Below the pieces are notes generated by a model. The model did not search any database, had not been told where the DNA came from, and saw only the letters and a program-made list of their open reading frames with translations. Source: Streptomyces composti (lineage in GTDB: Bacteria; Actinomycetota; Actinomycetes; Streptomycetales; Streptomycetaceae). Taken from it: 64,000 nucleotides of DNA. Within the stretch, counting starts at the first letter, position 1, and every line of letters starts with the position of its first letter. Positions 1 to 8,454 of the stretch are shown here, piece by piece. The stretch covers positions 1 to 64,000 of the forward strand of contig NZ_JAATEM010000008.1 of assembly GCF_012034205.1 (NCBI RefSeq), in the 5' to 3' direction. A program made the translations under genes and the position numbers.

Positions 1-2
1 AT

Positions 3-2147
3 CATGACCCGCTCCTGCAGGAGGCGATCGAGACCATCGACGAAGCGCTCCGGCAGATCTCCTCGGGCGGAGAGGAGCTGCGCCGGACGACCGAGTATCC
101 GCTGCCTCTGTCCGACCTGGGGACGCTGCTGGTCGCGCTGGGCGGCCGCCGGGGCAGAAAGAAGGACTCCGCGAGCAGGGCGCAGGCACGGCGTGATTTC
201 CTGCGCGCCAGAGACGTACTCGCGGATGCGATACGGCTGTTGCCGCCACGGCACCAGTCCCTGCCGAAGATCCAGGCGCAGTACGGTCAGGCCCTCAGAG
301 CCCTCGGCATCCTCGAGGACGACCGACCGCTTCGGCAGCGCGGACTGACTGTCCAGCGCCGGTCGTTGGAGAATGTGCCCGAGGACAGCCCCGACTGGGC
401 GCAGCAGGCGCTGCTGCTCGGAGAGGATTTCGTCGACGAAGCCTGGGCCGCCGCCACGCCCGAGGAGATGAACGAGGCGTTCGACCTGTTCATGCGGGCC
501 GCGAGACAGCCGTCAGGAGCCGCGTCCGTCCGGTGGCAGGCCGCCCTGGACGCAGTCGAGCTTCGTGTGGCGCAGCAGGACTGGAGCTCCGCCCTCCAGG
601 CGTGCACGGCGGCCATCGACGTCCTGCCCCGACTCGCCTGGGGCGGCCTGGGACTGGACGACAAGCTGCGTGCGCTCGGCGACACGTCCCAGACCGTCTC
701 CCTCCTCGCCTCGGTCGCGCTCAACGCCGGCGCACCGGAAAGGGCCCTGGAGATTCTTGAGCACGGACGTGGCCTCCTGCTGTCGCAGGCACTGGACCGG
801 CGCGCGGACCTGGACGCGGTCCGCCGTCATGCACCTGAGCTGGCCGCCCGACTGGCACAGCTCAGTGAGGAGCCGGCCCACGGCGGAGACACGGCCGCCG
901 CGGGGGTGCGGCGCAGACGCCTTCAGTACCGCTGGGAGGAGACGGTCGAGGAGGTACGCCGCCTGCCGGGCCTGGCCGACTTCCTGAAGCCACTGCCGTA
1001 CCGGGAACTGGTGGCGGTCGCCGAGCACGGTCCGGTCGTGGTCCTCACCTCCAGCCCTCTCCGTTCGGACGCCCTCGTCCTGTACGAGGGCTCGCTCTCC
1101 GTGGTGCCGCTGCCCCTGTTCCGCCACACCCGGGCGGTGCGACGTGCCGGGCATCTGTCCCTGCTGCAGCAGGCTTCCCGACGGGACGAGACATCGGGAG
1201 CGGCAGACGGGGGTCTCGACGACCTGCGGGACTATCTGACCGACCTGCTCGGCTGGTTGTGGGCGGCCGTGGCCGAGCCCGTGCTGGCGGCGCTGCCGGA
1301 CAGGTGCCGCGCGGTCCCCGACCCGGCGCGGATCTGGTGGTGCCCCACCGGCGTCTTCAACCACTTGCCGGTACACGCCGCCTCCCGGCTCGACCTGCGC
1401 GACCCCGACCACGTCAACCAGGAGAGCCTCGCCGACACCTTCGTCTCCAGCTACACCCCGACCCTGCGCGCCCTGAGGACTGCGCGCCGGGCCGAGGCGG
1501 CGCAGCCGTCCACCGCCGCTTCCCCGGTTCTGCTGGTCGGGGTGGGCAGGACGCCACCGGGCTCGCAGTTGCCGCCGATCGCGGACGCCACCGAGGAGAT
1601 CGAGGAGGTGGCCCGGCTCTTCCCCGCGGATCCGCGGCCGCTGTGCGACGAGGAGGCGACGCGCGACCTCGTGCTCCAGCGGATCCGGGCGGGCGGCTGG
1701 TTCCACTTCGCCGGGCACGGTGATCAAGGCGCCGAGGAACCCGACGGCCGTCTGTACCTGTGGGACTGCCGGAGCAGCGGCCCCCTGCTGATGCGGGACA
1801 TCGCGGGTCTGCGCCTGCAGCGGGCGGAGCTGGCCTATCTGTCGGCCTGCCGCACCCATGTGACCCCGCGGGCCCACTCCGACGAGCCCGTCAGTCTGGC
1901 GGGCTCACTCCAGCTCGCCGGCTACCGGCATGTGGTCGCCACCCAGTGGGAGGTGCAGTCCTACCGGGCCAGAAAGGTCGCGGCACGCTTCTACAGGGAG
2001 CTTCTGGAAGGGGACGTGGGGAGCGGGGCAACCGCTCCCGCGGCTGCCCGCGCCGCACACGCGCTGCACGTCGCCGTGGGAGAACAGCGGCGGAGATTCC
2101 CCGAGCGGGTCGAGGTCTGGGCCTCCTACATCCATCTCGGTGCTTGA
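3..2147 (+). CDS. CHAT-domain (caspase-like) protein, 5' end outside window
   Basis: The frame is open from the left edge, so the start lies outside; at least 714 residues are present. The N-terminal two thirds is Leu/Ala-rich and helical, like TPR-type repeats. The C-terminal third is a CHAT (caspase HetF-associated with TPRs) peptidase domain. The catalytic histidine is in the segment WFHFAGHGDQ (around base 1700) and the catalytic cysteine in AYLSACRTH (around 1850). CHAT proteins act as proteases in conflict or cell-death type systems, usually with a partner encoded nearby. The partner, if any, is outside the window; the genes to the right look like housekeeping genes. The family call is firm; the substrate is unknown. 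Confidence 0.85.
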   Translation, partial: HDPLLQEAIETIDEALRQISSGGEELRRTTEYPLPLSDLGTLLVALGGRRGRKKDSASRAQARRDFLRARDVLADAIRLLPPRHQSLPKIQAQYGQALRALGILEDDRPLRQRGLTVQRRSLENVPEDSPDWAQQALLLGEDFVDEAWAAATPEEMNEAFDLFMRAARQPSGAASVRWQAALDAVELRVAQQDWSSALQACTAAIDVLPRLAWGGLGLDDKLRALGDTSQTVSLLASVALNAGAPERALEILEHGRGLLLSQALDRRADLDAVRRHAPELAARLAQLSEEPAHGGDTAAAGVRRRRLQYRWEETVEEVRRLPGLADFLKPLPYRELVAVAEHGPVVVLTSSPLRSDALVLYEGSLSVVPLPLFRHTRAVRRAGHLSLLQQASRRDETSGAADGGLDDLRDYLTDLLGWLWAAVAEPVLAALPDRCRAVPDPARIWWCPTGVFNHLPVHAASRLDLRDPDHVNQESLADTFVSSYTPTLRALRTARRAEAAQPSTAASPVLLVGVGRTPPGSQLPPIADATEEIEEVARLFPADPRPLCDEEATRDLVLQRIRAGGWFHFAGHGDQGAEEPDGRLYLWDCRSSGPLLMRDIAGLRLQRAELAYLSACRTHVTPRAHSDEPVSLAGSLQLAGYRHVVATQWEVQSYRARKVAARFYRELLEGDVGSGATAPAAARAAHALHVAVGEQRRRFPERVEVWASYIHLGA

Positions 2148-2233
2148 TCCCCTGATCCTGCGGTGAGTGCCGTCGTGCCGGTGCGGAAGTGCCTGCCGGC
2201 CGCGCGGGGCGGAGGGCCCGCCGGAAAAACCGG

Positions 2234-2264
2234 TTGACGGGCAGGGGCCGCCGCGGACTACCGT
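2234..2264 (+). promoter_or_regulatory. candidate promoter upstream of small ORF and rsgA
   Basis: A TTGACG hexamer at 2234-2239 is followed, 19 bases on, by TACCGT at 2259-2264, resembling a vegetative Streptomyces promoter with a slightly long spacer. It lies about 85 bases before the 23-codon ORF. The 2148-2477 gap otherwise holds only that ORF. Confidence 0.35.
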
Positions 2265-2350
2265 GAGCGCGGATCACACGGCCCCCGTCAGGGCTGCCGT
2301 ACCGGAGCGTCGCGAGGGCGACGCGTGTGCGAGTGAGGAGGTGTCGACAG

Positions 2351-2422
2351 ATGGCCGTCACCGTGCCGGGCGCTGCCCGCATCCAGGAAACCGTCAAGTC
2401 CACCTCCGTGGCCGCCGGCTGA
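2351..2422 (+). CDS. 23-residue small ORF (possible leader peptide)
   Basis: An ATG at 2351 follows a near-perfect AGGAGGT ribosome site with good spacing and opens a 23-codon frame ending at TGA 2420-2422 (starts MAVTVPGAAR, ends TSVAAG). It lies between a candidate promoter and rsgA, so it could be a leader peptide or an independent small protein. I recognise no attenuator-type codon run (no Cys, Trp or His cluster). The ribosome site is the main evidence; function is unknown. Confidence 0.4.
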   Translation: MAVTVPGAARIQETVKSTSVAAG

Positions 2423-2477
2423 CTCACCCTTTCCTCCTCCGTGCCCCGCACGAGGCACGGCCGCCGGAGCCACCCTT

Positions 2478-3647
2478 GTGAAGGGTCACCCGTTGACTTC
2501 CAGCTCCAGCCCCATGTCCGTCTCCGGCTCCGGCTCCGGCCGGGGTGCCGGCTCCACCCCCACCGACACCGCCACCGCGCTCGCTCCGTACGGCTGGGAC
2601 GAGGGGTGGGCCGAGGCGTTCGCCCCGTACTACGCGCAGGGGTTGCTGCCCGGGCGCGTGATCCGCGTAGACCGCGGCCAGTGCGACGTCGTCACCGCCG
2701 AGGGGACCGTGCGCGCCGACACGGCCTTCGTCACCCCGCACGACCCGATGCGGGTCGTCTGCACCGGCGACTGGGTCGCCGTCCAGCCCGAGGGCAACCC
2801 GTGCCACGTGCGGGCGTACCTGCCCCGCCGCACCGCCTTCGTGCGCTCCACCTCCTCCAGGCGGTCCGAAGGGCAGATCCTCGCCGCCAACGTCGACCAC
2901 GCCGTGGTCGCCGTCTCCCTCGCCGCCGAACTCGAACTGGCCCGGGTGGAACGCTTCCTCGCCCTCGCCTGGGAGTCCGGGGCGCAGCCGCTGGTCGTCC
3001 TCACCAAGGCCGACCTGGTGCCGGACCCGGTCACCCGGTCCCATCTGGTGGCGGACGTCGAGACCAGCGCGCCCGGCGTGCCGGTGTACGCCGTCAGCGC
3101 CCGGACCGGGGAGGGCCTGGACGTGCTCGCCGCGGTCGCCGCCGGCGGCACCTCCGTGCTGCTCGGCCAGTCCGGAGCGGGCAAGTCCACCCTCGCCAAC
3201 GCGCTGCTCGGCGAGGACGTCATGGACGTCCGCGCCGTCCGTGACGCGGACGGCAAGGGCCGGCACACCACGACCACCCGCAACCTGCTCGCCCTGCCCG
3301 GCGGCGGCGTCCTCATCGACACACCGGGACTGCGCGGCGTGGGCCTGTACGACGCCGCCACCGGCGTCGGCCAGGTGTTCGCCGAGATCGAGGAGCTCGC
3401 CGAGGGGTGCCGCTTCCACGACTGCGCCCACGAGAGCGAGCCCGGCTGCGCCGTCCAGGAGGCCATCGCCGAGGGTGAGCTGCCGCACCGCCGCCTGGAG
3501 AGCTACCGCAAGCTGCTCCGCGAGAACCAGCGCATCGTCGCCCAGTCCGACGCCCGGCTCCGGTCGGAGATCCGCAAGGACTGGAAGCGCAAGGACGCGC
3601 AGGCCAGGGCGGCGATGGAGTTCAAGCGGGGTGGCCACTGGCGATAG
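2478..3647 (+). CDS. rsgA: ribosome small subunit-dependent GTPase A
   Basis: A circularly permuted GTPase that acts in late 30S subunit maturation. The OB-fold N-terminal part is followed by the permuted order G4 (LTKAD), G5 (SA), G1 P-loop (GQSGAGKST), then G3 (DTPG). The C-terminal zinc-binding region has the expected Cys/His set (GCRFHDCAHESEPGCAV). At 389 residues with this start it is slightly longer than typical because of a Ser/Gly-rich N-terminus. The GTG at 2478 has a GGAG eight bases upstream; a TTG at 2493 behind AAGGG, or the ATG at 2514, are reasonable alternatives. The downstream repair genes are separated from it by a tandem repeat and are probably not in the same operon. Confidence 0.93.
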   Translation: MKGHPLTSSSSPMSVSGSGSGRGAGSTPTDTATALAPYGWDEGWAEAFAPYYAQGLLPGRVIRVDRGQCDVVTAEGTVRADTAFVTPHDPMRVVCTGDWVAVQPEGNPCHVRAYLPRRTAFVRSTSSRRSEGQILAANVDHAVVAVSLAAELELARVERFLALAWESGAQPLVVLTKADLVPDPVTRSHLVADVETSAPGVPVYAVSARTGEGLDVLAAVAAGGTSVLLGQSGAGKSTLANALLGEDVMDVRAVRDADGKGRHTTTTRNLLALPGGGVLIDTPGLRGVGLYDAATGVGQVFAEIEELAEGCRFHDCAHESEPGCAVQEAIAEGELPHRRLESYRKLLRENQRIVAQSDARLRSEIRKDWKRKDAQARAAMEFKRGGHWR

Positions 3648-3670
3648 CGGGACGGGAGCCGGGCGGGGCC

Positions 3671-3750
3671 GGACCCGGGCGAGTTCGGACCCGGGCTGGA
3701 CTGGACCCGGGCGAGTTCGGACCCGGGCTGGACTGGACCCGGGCGGGTCC
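3671..3750 (+). repeat. five phased 16-bp repeats upstream of ada
   Basis: The decamer GGACCCGGGC recurs exactly every 16 bases at 3671, 3687, 3703, 3719 and 3735. The six bases after it alternate between GAGTTC and TGGACT, so the array is also two and a half copies of a 32-bp unit. Each core holds the palindrome CCCGGG. It fills the gap between rsgA and the Ada/AlkA gene. Confidence 0.9.
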
Positions 3751-3833
3751 GCCGGGCCGCCGGGCTCACTGGGGCCACGTCCATGTCCGATTTCCGCCAG
3801 CCGCGGGTCCCCGCAGGGCGGAGACTGGACCCT

Positions 3834-5435
3834 GTGACGGACGAAACCAGCAGGTACGAGGCGGTACGCAGCCGCGACGGGCGTTTCGACGGCGTGTTCT
3901 TCTTCGCCGTCGAGACGACCGGCATCTACTGCCGGCCCAGCTGCCCCGCCACCACCCCGCGACGGCGCAATGTGCGCTTCTTCCCGACCGCCGCCGCCGC
4001 GCAGAGCGCCGGATTCCGGGCCTGCCGGCGGTGCCGGCCGGACGCCGTCCCCGGGTCCCCCGAGTGGAATGTGCGCGCCGACGTCGTGGGCCGCGCCATG
4101 CGGCTGATCGCCGACGGCGTGGTGGACCGCGAGGGCGTCGCGGGACTCGCTGCGCGGCTCGGCTACAGCCCCCGCCAGATGCAGCGGCAGCTCACCGCCG
4201 AGCTGGGCGCCGGGCCGGTCGCGCTGGCCCGGGCACAGCGCGCCCACACCGCGCGGGTCCTGCTGCAGACCACCGGCCTGCCGATCACGGAGATCGCCTT
4301 CGCCGCCGGATTCGCCAGCGTGCGGCAGTTCAACGACACCATCCGGGCCGTCTACGCGGCCACCCCCAGCGAACTGCGCGCCGCCGCGTCCGGAACCCCC
4401 GGCCGGTCCGCACGCACCACCACCAGGTACGGCCGCCGGGCCACCCCCGAGGCCGGTGTCCCGCTGCGCCTCGCCCACCGCGGCCCCTACTGCGCCGGGC
4501 CCGTCTTCGACCTGCTGGAACGGGAGGCCGTACCCGGCGTCGAGGAGGTGAGCGGAGAGCGGGGCGCCCGCACCTACCGGCGCACACTGCGCCTGCCCTA
4601 CGGCACCGGCATCGCCGCCGTCGAGGAGCCCGGCGAGGCCGGCCGGAGGGGACGCGCCCCGTCCGGTGCCCGTCCCGGCGGCTGGCTCGAGGCGCGCATC
4701 CATCTCACCGACCCGCGCGACCTCACCACGGCCGTGCAGCGCCTTCGCCGCCTGTTCGACCTGGACGCCGACCCGTACGCCGTCGACGAACGCCTCGGCG
4801 CCGACCCCGGCCTCGCCCCGCTGGTCGCCGCCCGGCCAGGACTCCGGTCACCCGGAGCCGCCGACCCGGAGGAGCTGGCCGTACGGGCCCTGGTGGGCCG
4901 CGAGGAGGCCGCGCGGCTGGTCCAGCGGTACGGCAAGGCGCTGGACGCCCCTTGCGGGGGCCTCACCCACCTGTTCCCCGAGCCCGCCGTCCTGGCCGGC
5001 GCGGAACCGGACGGCCCCCTGGGCGCGCTCACCGCCGCCCTCGCCGACGGAACCCTGCGCCTCGACCCCGGCGCCGACCGGGAGGCCGCCGAGGCCGCCC
5101 TGCGTGCATTGCCGGGCATGGACGGCCCCACCATCGCCGAGATCCGCATGCGCGCCCTCGGCGACCCCGACGTGGCGCCGGACGGCCCGGACGCCACCGA
5201 CGCCGCCGACGTCCCCGACCGCCGGCGCCCCTGGCGCTCCTACGCCCACCGTCACCTGCGCGCGGCAGCCGAGTCCGCGGCAGCCGAGTCCGCGGCAGCC
5301 GAGTCCGCAGCCGGCGAGCCCGCGGCCACAGAGCCCGGGGCCACGACGCCCGCGTCCGCCGAGCCCGCGGCGGCCGGTCGCACGGCACTCGGACACGCGA
5401 ACGCCGACCTCCCGACCACCGAACCGGAGCACTGA
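3834..5435 (+). CDS. Ada-type methyl-sensor / AraC HTH / AlkA glycosylase fusion
   Basis: An adaptive-response protein with three parts in order. First is an Ada N-terminal zinc domain with the methyl-accepting Cys region (GIYCRPSCPA, then FRACRRCRP). Next is an AraC-type double HTH (YSPRQMQRQL, ITEIAFAAGFASVRQFN). Last is an AlkA-like N-domain plus helix-hairpin-helix base (LPGMDGPTIAEIRMRALGDPD). The segment after the HhH, where AlkA proteins carry the catalytic Asp, is short and unusual here, so glycosylase activity is uncertain. The C-terminus is a low-complexity AAESA/EPA tail. The GTG at 3834 gives the usual N-terminus of this family; an in-frame ATG at 3783 would add 17 residues. The stop overlaps the ogt start (TGATG). 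It probably senses methylphosphotriester DNA and activates its own repair operon. Confidence 0.85.
   Translation: MTDETSRYEAVRSRDGRFDGVFFFAVETTGIYCRPSCPATTPRRRNVRFFPTAAAAQSAGFRACRRCRPDAVPGSPEWNVRADVVGRAMRLIADGVVDREGVAGLAARLGYSPRQMQRQLTAELGAGPVALARAQRAHTARVLLQTTGLPITEIAFAAGFASVRQFNDTIRAVYAATPSELRAAASGTPGRSARTTTRYGRRATPEAGVPLRLAHRGPYCAGPVFDLLEREAVPGVEEVSGERGARTYRRTLRLPYGTGIAAVEEPGEAGRRGRAPSGARPGGWLEARIHLTDPRDLTTAVQRLRRLFDLDADPYAVDERLGADPGLAPLVAARPGLRSPGAADPEELAVRALVGREEAARLVQRYGKALDAPCGGLTHLFPEPAVLAGAEPDGPLGALTAALADGTLRLDPGADREAAEAALRALPGMDGPTIAEIRMRALGDPDVAPDGPDATDAADVPDRRRPWRSYAHRHLRAAAESAAAESAAAESAAGEPAATEPGATTPASAEPAAAGRTALGHANADLPTTEPEH
5265..5309 (+). repeat. three tandem 15-bp units in the 3' end of the Ada/AlkA gene
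   Basis: GCAGCCGAGTCCGCG occurs three times head to tail at 5265, 5280 and 5295 (last base differs in the third). It encodes AAESA repeats in the disordered tail, so copy number can change without breaking the frame. Confidence 0.85.
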
Positions 5436-5929
5436 TGAGCACCTACTGGACGACCCTCGACAGCCCCCTCGGGCCGCTCCTCCTCACCGCCGGCCCCGAC
5501 GGCGAGCTGACCTCGCTGTCCCTGCCCGGGCAGCGGAACGCCCCGGCCGTACCGCCCGACGGGCGGCCGGACTCCGGCCCCTTCCGCGAGGCCGAGGAGC
5601 AGCTCGGCGCCTACTTCGCCGGCGACCTGAAGGACTTCCGGCTGCCGCTGCGCACCACCGGCACACCCTTCCGGGAGAAGGTCTGGGCCGCCCTCGACGC
5701 CATCCCCTACGGCGCCACCACCTCCTACGGCGAGATCGCGGCCCGGATCGGCGCGCCCAGGGCGGCCGTGCGGGCGGTCGGCGGTGCGATCGGCGCGAAC
5801 CCGCTGCTGATCGTCCGCCCCTGCCACCGCGTGATCGGCGCCGACGGCTCCCTCACCGGATACGCGGGCGGCCTGGAGAACAAGGTGCGGCTGCTGACGC
5901 ACGAGGGGGTGCTGCAGGCGGCGGCCTGA
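5435..5929 (+). CDS. ogt: methylated-DNA--protein-cysteine methyltransferase
   Basis: A suicide repair protein that moves the alkyl group from O6-alkylguanine to its own cysteine. The active-site motif PCHRV (IVRPCHRVIGADG) and the upstream helix region (RAVGGAIGANP) are intact, and the full length is 164 residues. The ATG overlaps the stop of the Ada/AlkA gene (TGATG), so the two are translationally coupled. That matches the Streptomyces arrangement where the methyltransferase domain of E. coli Ada is a separate protein. A perfect terminator follows the stop. Confidence 0.95.
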   Translation: MSTYWTTLDSPLGPLLLTAGPDGELTSLSLPGQRNAPAVPPDGRPDSGPFREAEEQLGAYFAGDLKDFRLPLRTTGTPFREKVWAALDAIPYGATTSYGEIAARIGAPRAAVRAVGGAIGANPLLIVRPCHRVIGADGSLTGYAGGLENKVRLLTHEGVLQAAA

Positions 5930-5935
5930 CCACAG

Positions 5936-5970
5936 ACCGCCCCGACGGCCGTCGCCGCCGTCGGGGCGGT
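5936..5970. terminator. bidirectional terminator between ogt and the DUF456 gene
   Basis: A perfect 13-bp stem (5936-5948 with 5958-5970, arm ACCGCCCCGACGG) sits between two convergent stop codons. There is no strong T-run, as usual for Streptomyces. Confidence 0.75.
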
Positions 5971-5975
5971 CGTCG

Positions 5976-6458
5976 TCAGCCCCAGAAGACCGCGCCAAGC
6001 CAGGCCGCGGTGATCAGCAGGCAGGTGAACAACTCCGTCAGCAGGCTCCAGCCGCCCGCCCGCATCGTGGTGCGCAGCGACACCATCGCCTCGCCGTGGC
6101 GGCCCAGACGGATCCGCTCACAGAGGTAGATCCCGGCGAGGAACCCGGGGATCGCGCCCACCACCGGCAACAGCACGAATCCGGCCAGTGAGCCGGCCCC
6201 CGCGTACGTCATCATCCGGGCGTCGTCGCCGGCGGGCCACAGGCGCCGGGGCGGCAGGGCCCAGCGGATGACCTGGGAGAGCAGCAGAACCGCCGTCGCG
6301 CCCACCAGCACCCACCAGGCGACCGGCCGCGGGTCCTTCAGCGCCCACCACATGACCGCCGCCCACACCAGCCAGGACCCCGGCACTCCGGGCAGCAGCA
6401 CTCCGCACAGACCGAACAGGATCACCAGTCCGGCCAGCAGGAGTTCCCACGCTCCCAT
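5976..6458 (-). CDS. DUF456 integral membrane protein
   Basis: A 160-residue protein with about four hydrophobic segments. The first is LLLAGLVILFGLCGVLLPGVPGSWLVWAAVMWW; a Gly-rich loop (YAGAGSLAGF) and a segment with GAIPGFLAGIY follow. This pattern is that of DUF456, a small membrane family of unknown function. I chose the ATG at 6458 because it starts directly before the first membrane helix; an upstream GTG would add a non-conserved polar leader. It is convergent with ogt and divergent from the PP2C-like gene. Confidence 0.8.
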   Translation of the reverse strand: MGAWELLLAGLVILFGLCGVLLPGVPGSWLVWAAVMWWALKDPRPVAWWVLVGATAVLLLSQVIRWALPPRRLWPAGDDARMMTYAGAGSLAGFVLLPVVGAIPGFLAGIYLCERIRLGRHGEAMVSLRTTMRAGGWSLLTELFTCLLITAAWLGAVFWG

Positions 6459-6611
6459 CTGTCCAGGGTGCAGGAGGGTGAGGGGCGGCGCAGAACGGCG
6501 ACGAACAGCTGTACCGGCCGTCACCCGAGGTGCGGTCCCTGGCCGGGGAAGCGACGGGGATTTTCCGGATGCCCCGTTTTCATCGGGGCTGTGCGGTGGA
6601 CAATTGGGGGC

Positions 6612-8435
6612 ATGAGCCAGCAGGGGGGAAGGCCCACCGGCCCCGAGGACGACTGGTGGGCGCAGCTGTACGACGACTCCACGGGCGACACGGGCGGCAC
6701 ACCCGCCCCCGACTCCCTGGACGACCGCTTCGCCTCGGCGAAGGTGACTCTGAACGGCCCGCCACCCCCGAGGGACGCCGCCCCTTCACCTCAGCAGGCC
6801 ACACCACCACTGCCCCCGCCGCGCGCCCCCCGGGAACCCTCGTCCCCGGACGCCACGTCCACCACCACCCACCCGACCGTCCCGCTCACCTCCGCGTCCT
6901 CTGCGCCGCTCTCCTCCGTCCCCTCCGGCGCGGCGCCTCCGGCAACACCGGCCGACGCGCCACCGGGCCCCACGCCACCCGACGGCCCGCCGGACGCCCC
7001 GTCCCGCGAGGCTTCGTCCGCCGGCCAGCAGGCCCAGGGTTCGCCCCGCACCGCCACCGAGCCGTCCGACCCGTCCGACCCGTCCGAGCCGCCCGGCACG
7101 GCCGATACGACGGAGACGACCGAGGCGGCCGACCCGGCCGAGACGACCTCGACGGCCGACCCAGCCGGTACGGCCGACCCGGCCGATACGGGCGGCCCGG
7201 CTGATACGGGCGGCCCGGCCGGCAAGGCCGACACGGTCGGCACCCCGCCCGTCCAGGTGCCGTCCCCGGCACCGCCCGCCGGGGCACCGCAGCCGTCACC
7301 CGAGGACGCGCCCCAGCCCGTCCCCTCCGGCGCCGCACCCGACACCGGCCCCCGAACGCCCCTTCGTACGGACTACGACCCCCGAACGCCCCCACTCACG
7401 AGCACCGACCCGCGCACCGACCCCCGCGATGCCCAGCCCTCGGGCCCGGCGTCGCCACCACCCCCCGCCACCCGTGCCTACGTCGGTTCCCGGCCGCCCA
7501 CCTACGATCCCGAGCCCACCGCGCTGCCCGCCGCCGATCCCGAGCGGCTGGACGACCTCGTTCCGGACACCGTCCTGGACGGCGCCCGGTACGGGGCGGG
7601 CACCTTACGGGCCGCCTCCGTGCGCGGGGACTCCGCCCGGTACCGGGGCGAACCGCGCCGGGACGCGCTGCTCACCGCCCGTTTCGGCAGCGGCGACCAG
7701 GCGCTGCTGCTGGTCGCCGTCGCGACCGGTGCCCGGACCGCGCCGCTCGGGCATCGCGCCGCCGCCGAGGCCTGCCGCTGGATCGGCAGAGCGGTCGGCC
7801 GCAGTCACCCCCGGCTGGTCGAGGACATAAGAGCCGCCCGGCGCGGCGACCTGAAGTCCGGACTGCAGCGGCTCACCGACCGCAGCCTCGGCCGGCTCCG
7901 CGCCGGCGCCGCCGAACAGGGGCTCCAACCGGAGGAGTACACCGCGACCCTGCGCTGCCTGCTCCTGCCCGCCGACCCCGAGTGCCGCACCCGGGTCTTC
8001 TTCGGCGTCGGGCCCGGCGGGCTGTTCCGGCTGCGGGACGGGATCTGGCAGGACATCGAACCGCAGGCCGCCGAGGTCAAGGGCGAGCCCGTGCTCGGTT
8101 TCGGCTCGCCGCCCGCCGAGACCGCCGAGGGCGACCGTCTCACCATGGACCTCGGCATCCCCACACCCCCGGGCCCGTCCTACGAACCGGCGCCCGAACC
8201 ACCACGCGAGCCCTACCGATTCCGCACCTCGATAGCCCGCCCGGGTGACACCCTGCTGATGTGCTCTGCCGGGTTCGCCGAACCGCTGCGCGGCGAGGAG
8301 GAGCTGCGCGCCCACCTGGCCGCCCGGTGGTCCCACCCCGAACCGCCCGGCCTCGCCGCGTTCCTGGCCGACACCCAGGTGCGGGTCAAGGGTTACGCCG
8401 ACGACCGTACGGCTGTGGCCGTCTGGGAGGCGTGA
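6612..8435 (+). CDS. PP2C-like protein with long disordered N-terminus
   Basis: A 607-residue protein. Residues about 25-300 are Pro/Ala/Thr/Asp-rich with a run of near-repeats (ADPAG, ADTGGPADTGGPAG), predicted disordered. The C-terminal part resembles a PP2C phosphatase fold: a start like RGDSARYRGEPRRDALLTARFG, then VFFGVGPGGLFRLRDG, and GDTLLMCSAGFAEPL near the end. The metal-binding Asp-Gly motif expected after the first strands is replaced by VATGART, and the usual C-terminal Asp pair is not evident, so it may be a pseudophosphatase. The ATG at 6612 follows GGGGG. A small GCCCCG hairpin at 6571-6589 lies just upstream. Confidence 0.7.
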   Translation: MSQQGGRPTGPEDDWWAQLYDDSTGDTGGTPAPDSLDDRFASAKVTLNGPPPPRDAAPSPQQATPPLPPPRAPREPSSPDATSTTTHPTVPLTSASSAPLSSVPSGAAPPATPADAPPGPTPPDGPPDAPSREASSAGQQAQGSPRTATEPSDPSDPSEPPGTADTTETTEAADPAETTSTADPAGTADPADTGGPADTGGPAGKADTVGTPPVQVPSPAPPAGAPQPSPEDAPQPVPSGAAPDTGPRTPLRTDYDPRTPPLTSTDPRTDPRDAQPSGPASPPPPATRAYVGSRPPTYDPEPTALPAADPERLDDLVPDTVLDGARYGAGTLRAASVRGDSARYRGEPRRDALLTARFGSGDQALLLVAVATGARTAPLGHRAAAEACRWIGRAVGRSHPRLVEDIRAARRGDLKSGLQRLTDRSLGRLRAGAAEQGLQPEEYTATLRCLLLPADPECRTRVFFGVGPGGLFRLRDGIWQDIEPQAAEVKGEPVLGFGSPPAETAEGDRLTMDLGIPTPPGPSYEPAPEPPREPYRFRTSIARPGDTLLMCSAGFAEPLRGEEELRAHLAARWSHPEPPGLAAFLADTQVRVKGYADDRTAVAVWEA

Positions 8436-8454
8436 GCGTCCGCCATGTGAATTC

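Noticed and set aside
2424-4703. A 759-codon minus-strand frame opposite rsgA and ada
   Set aside because: Gly/Ala-rich antisense shadow; both genes on the plus strand have intact family motifs.
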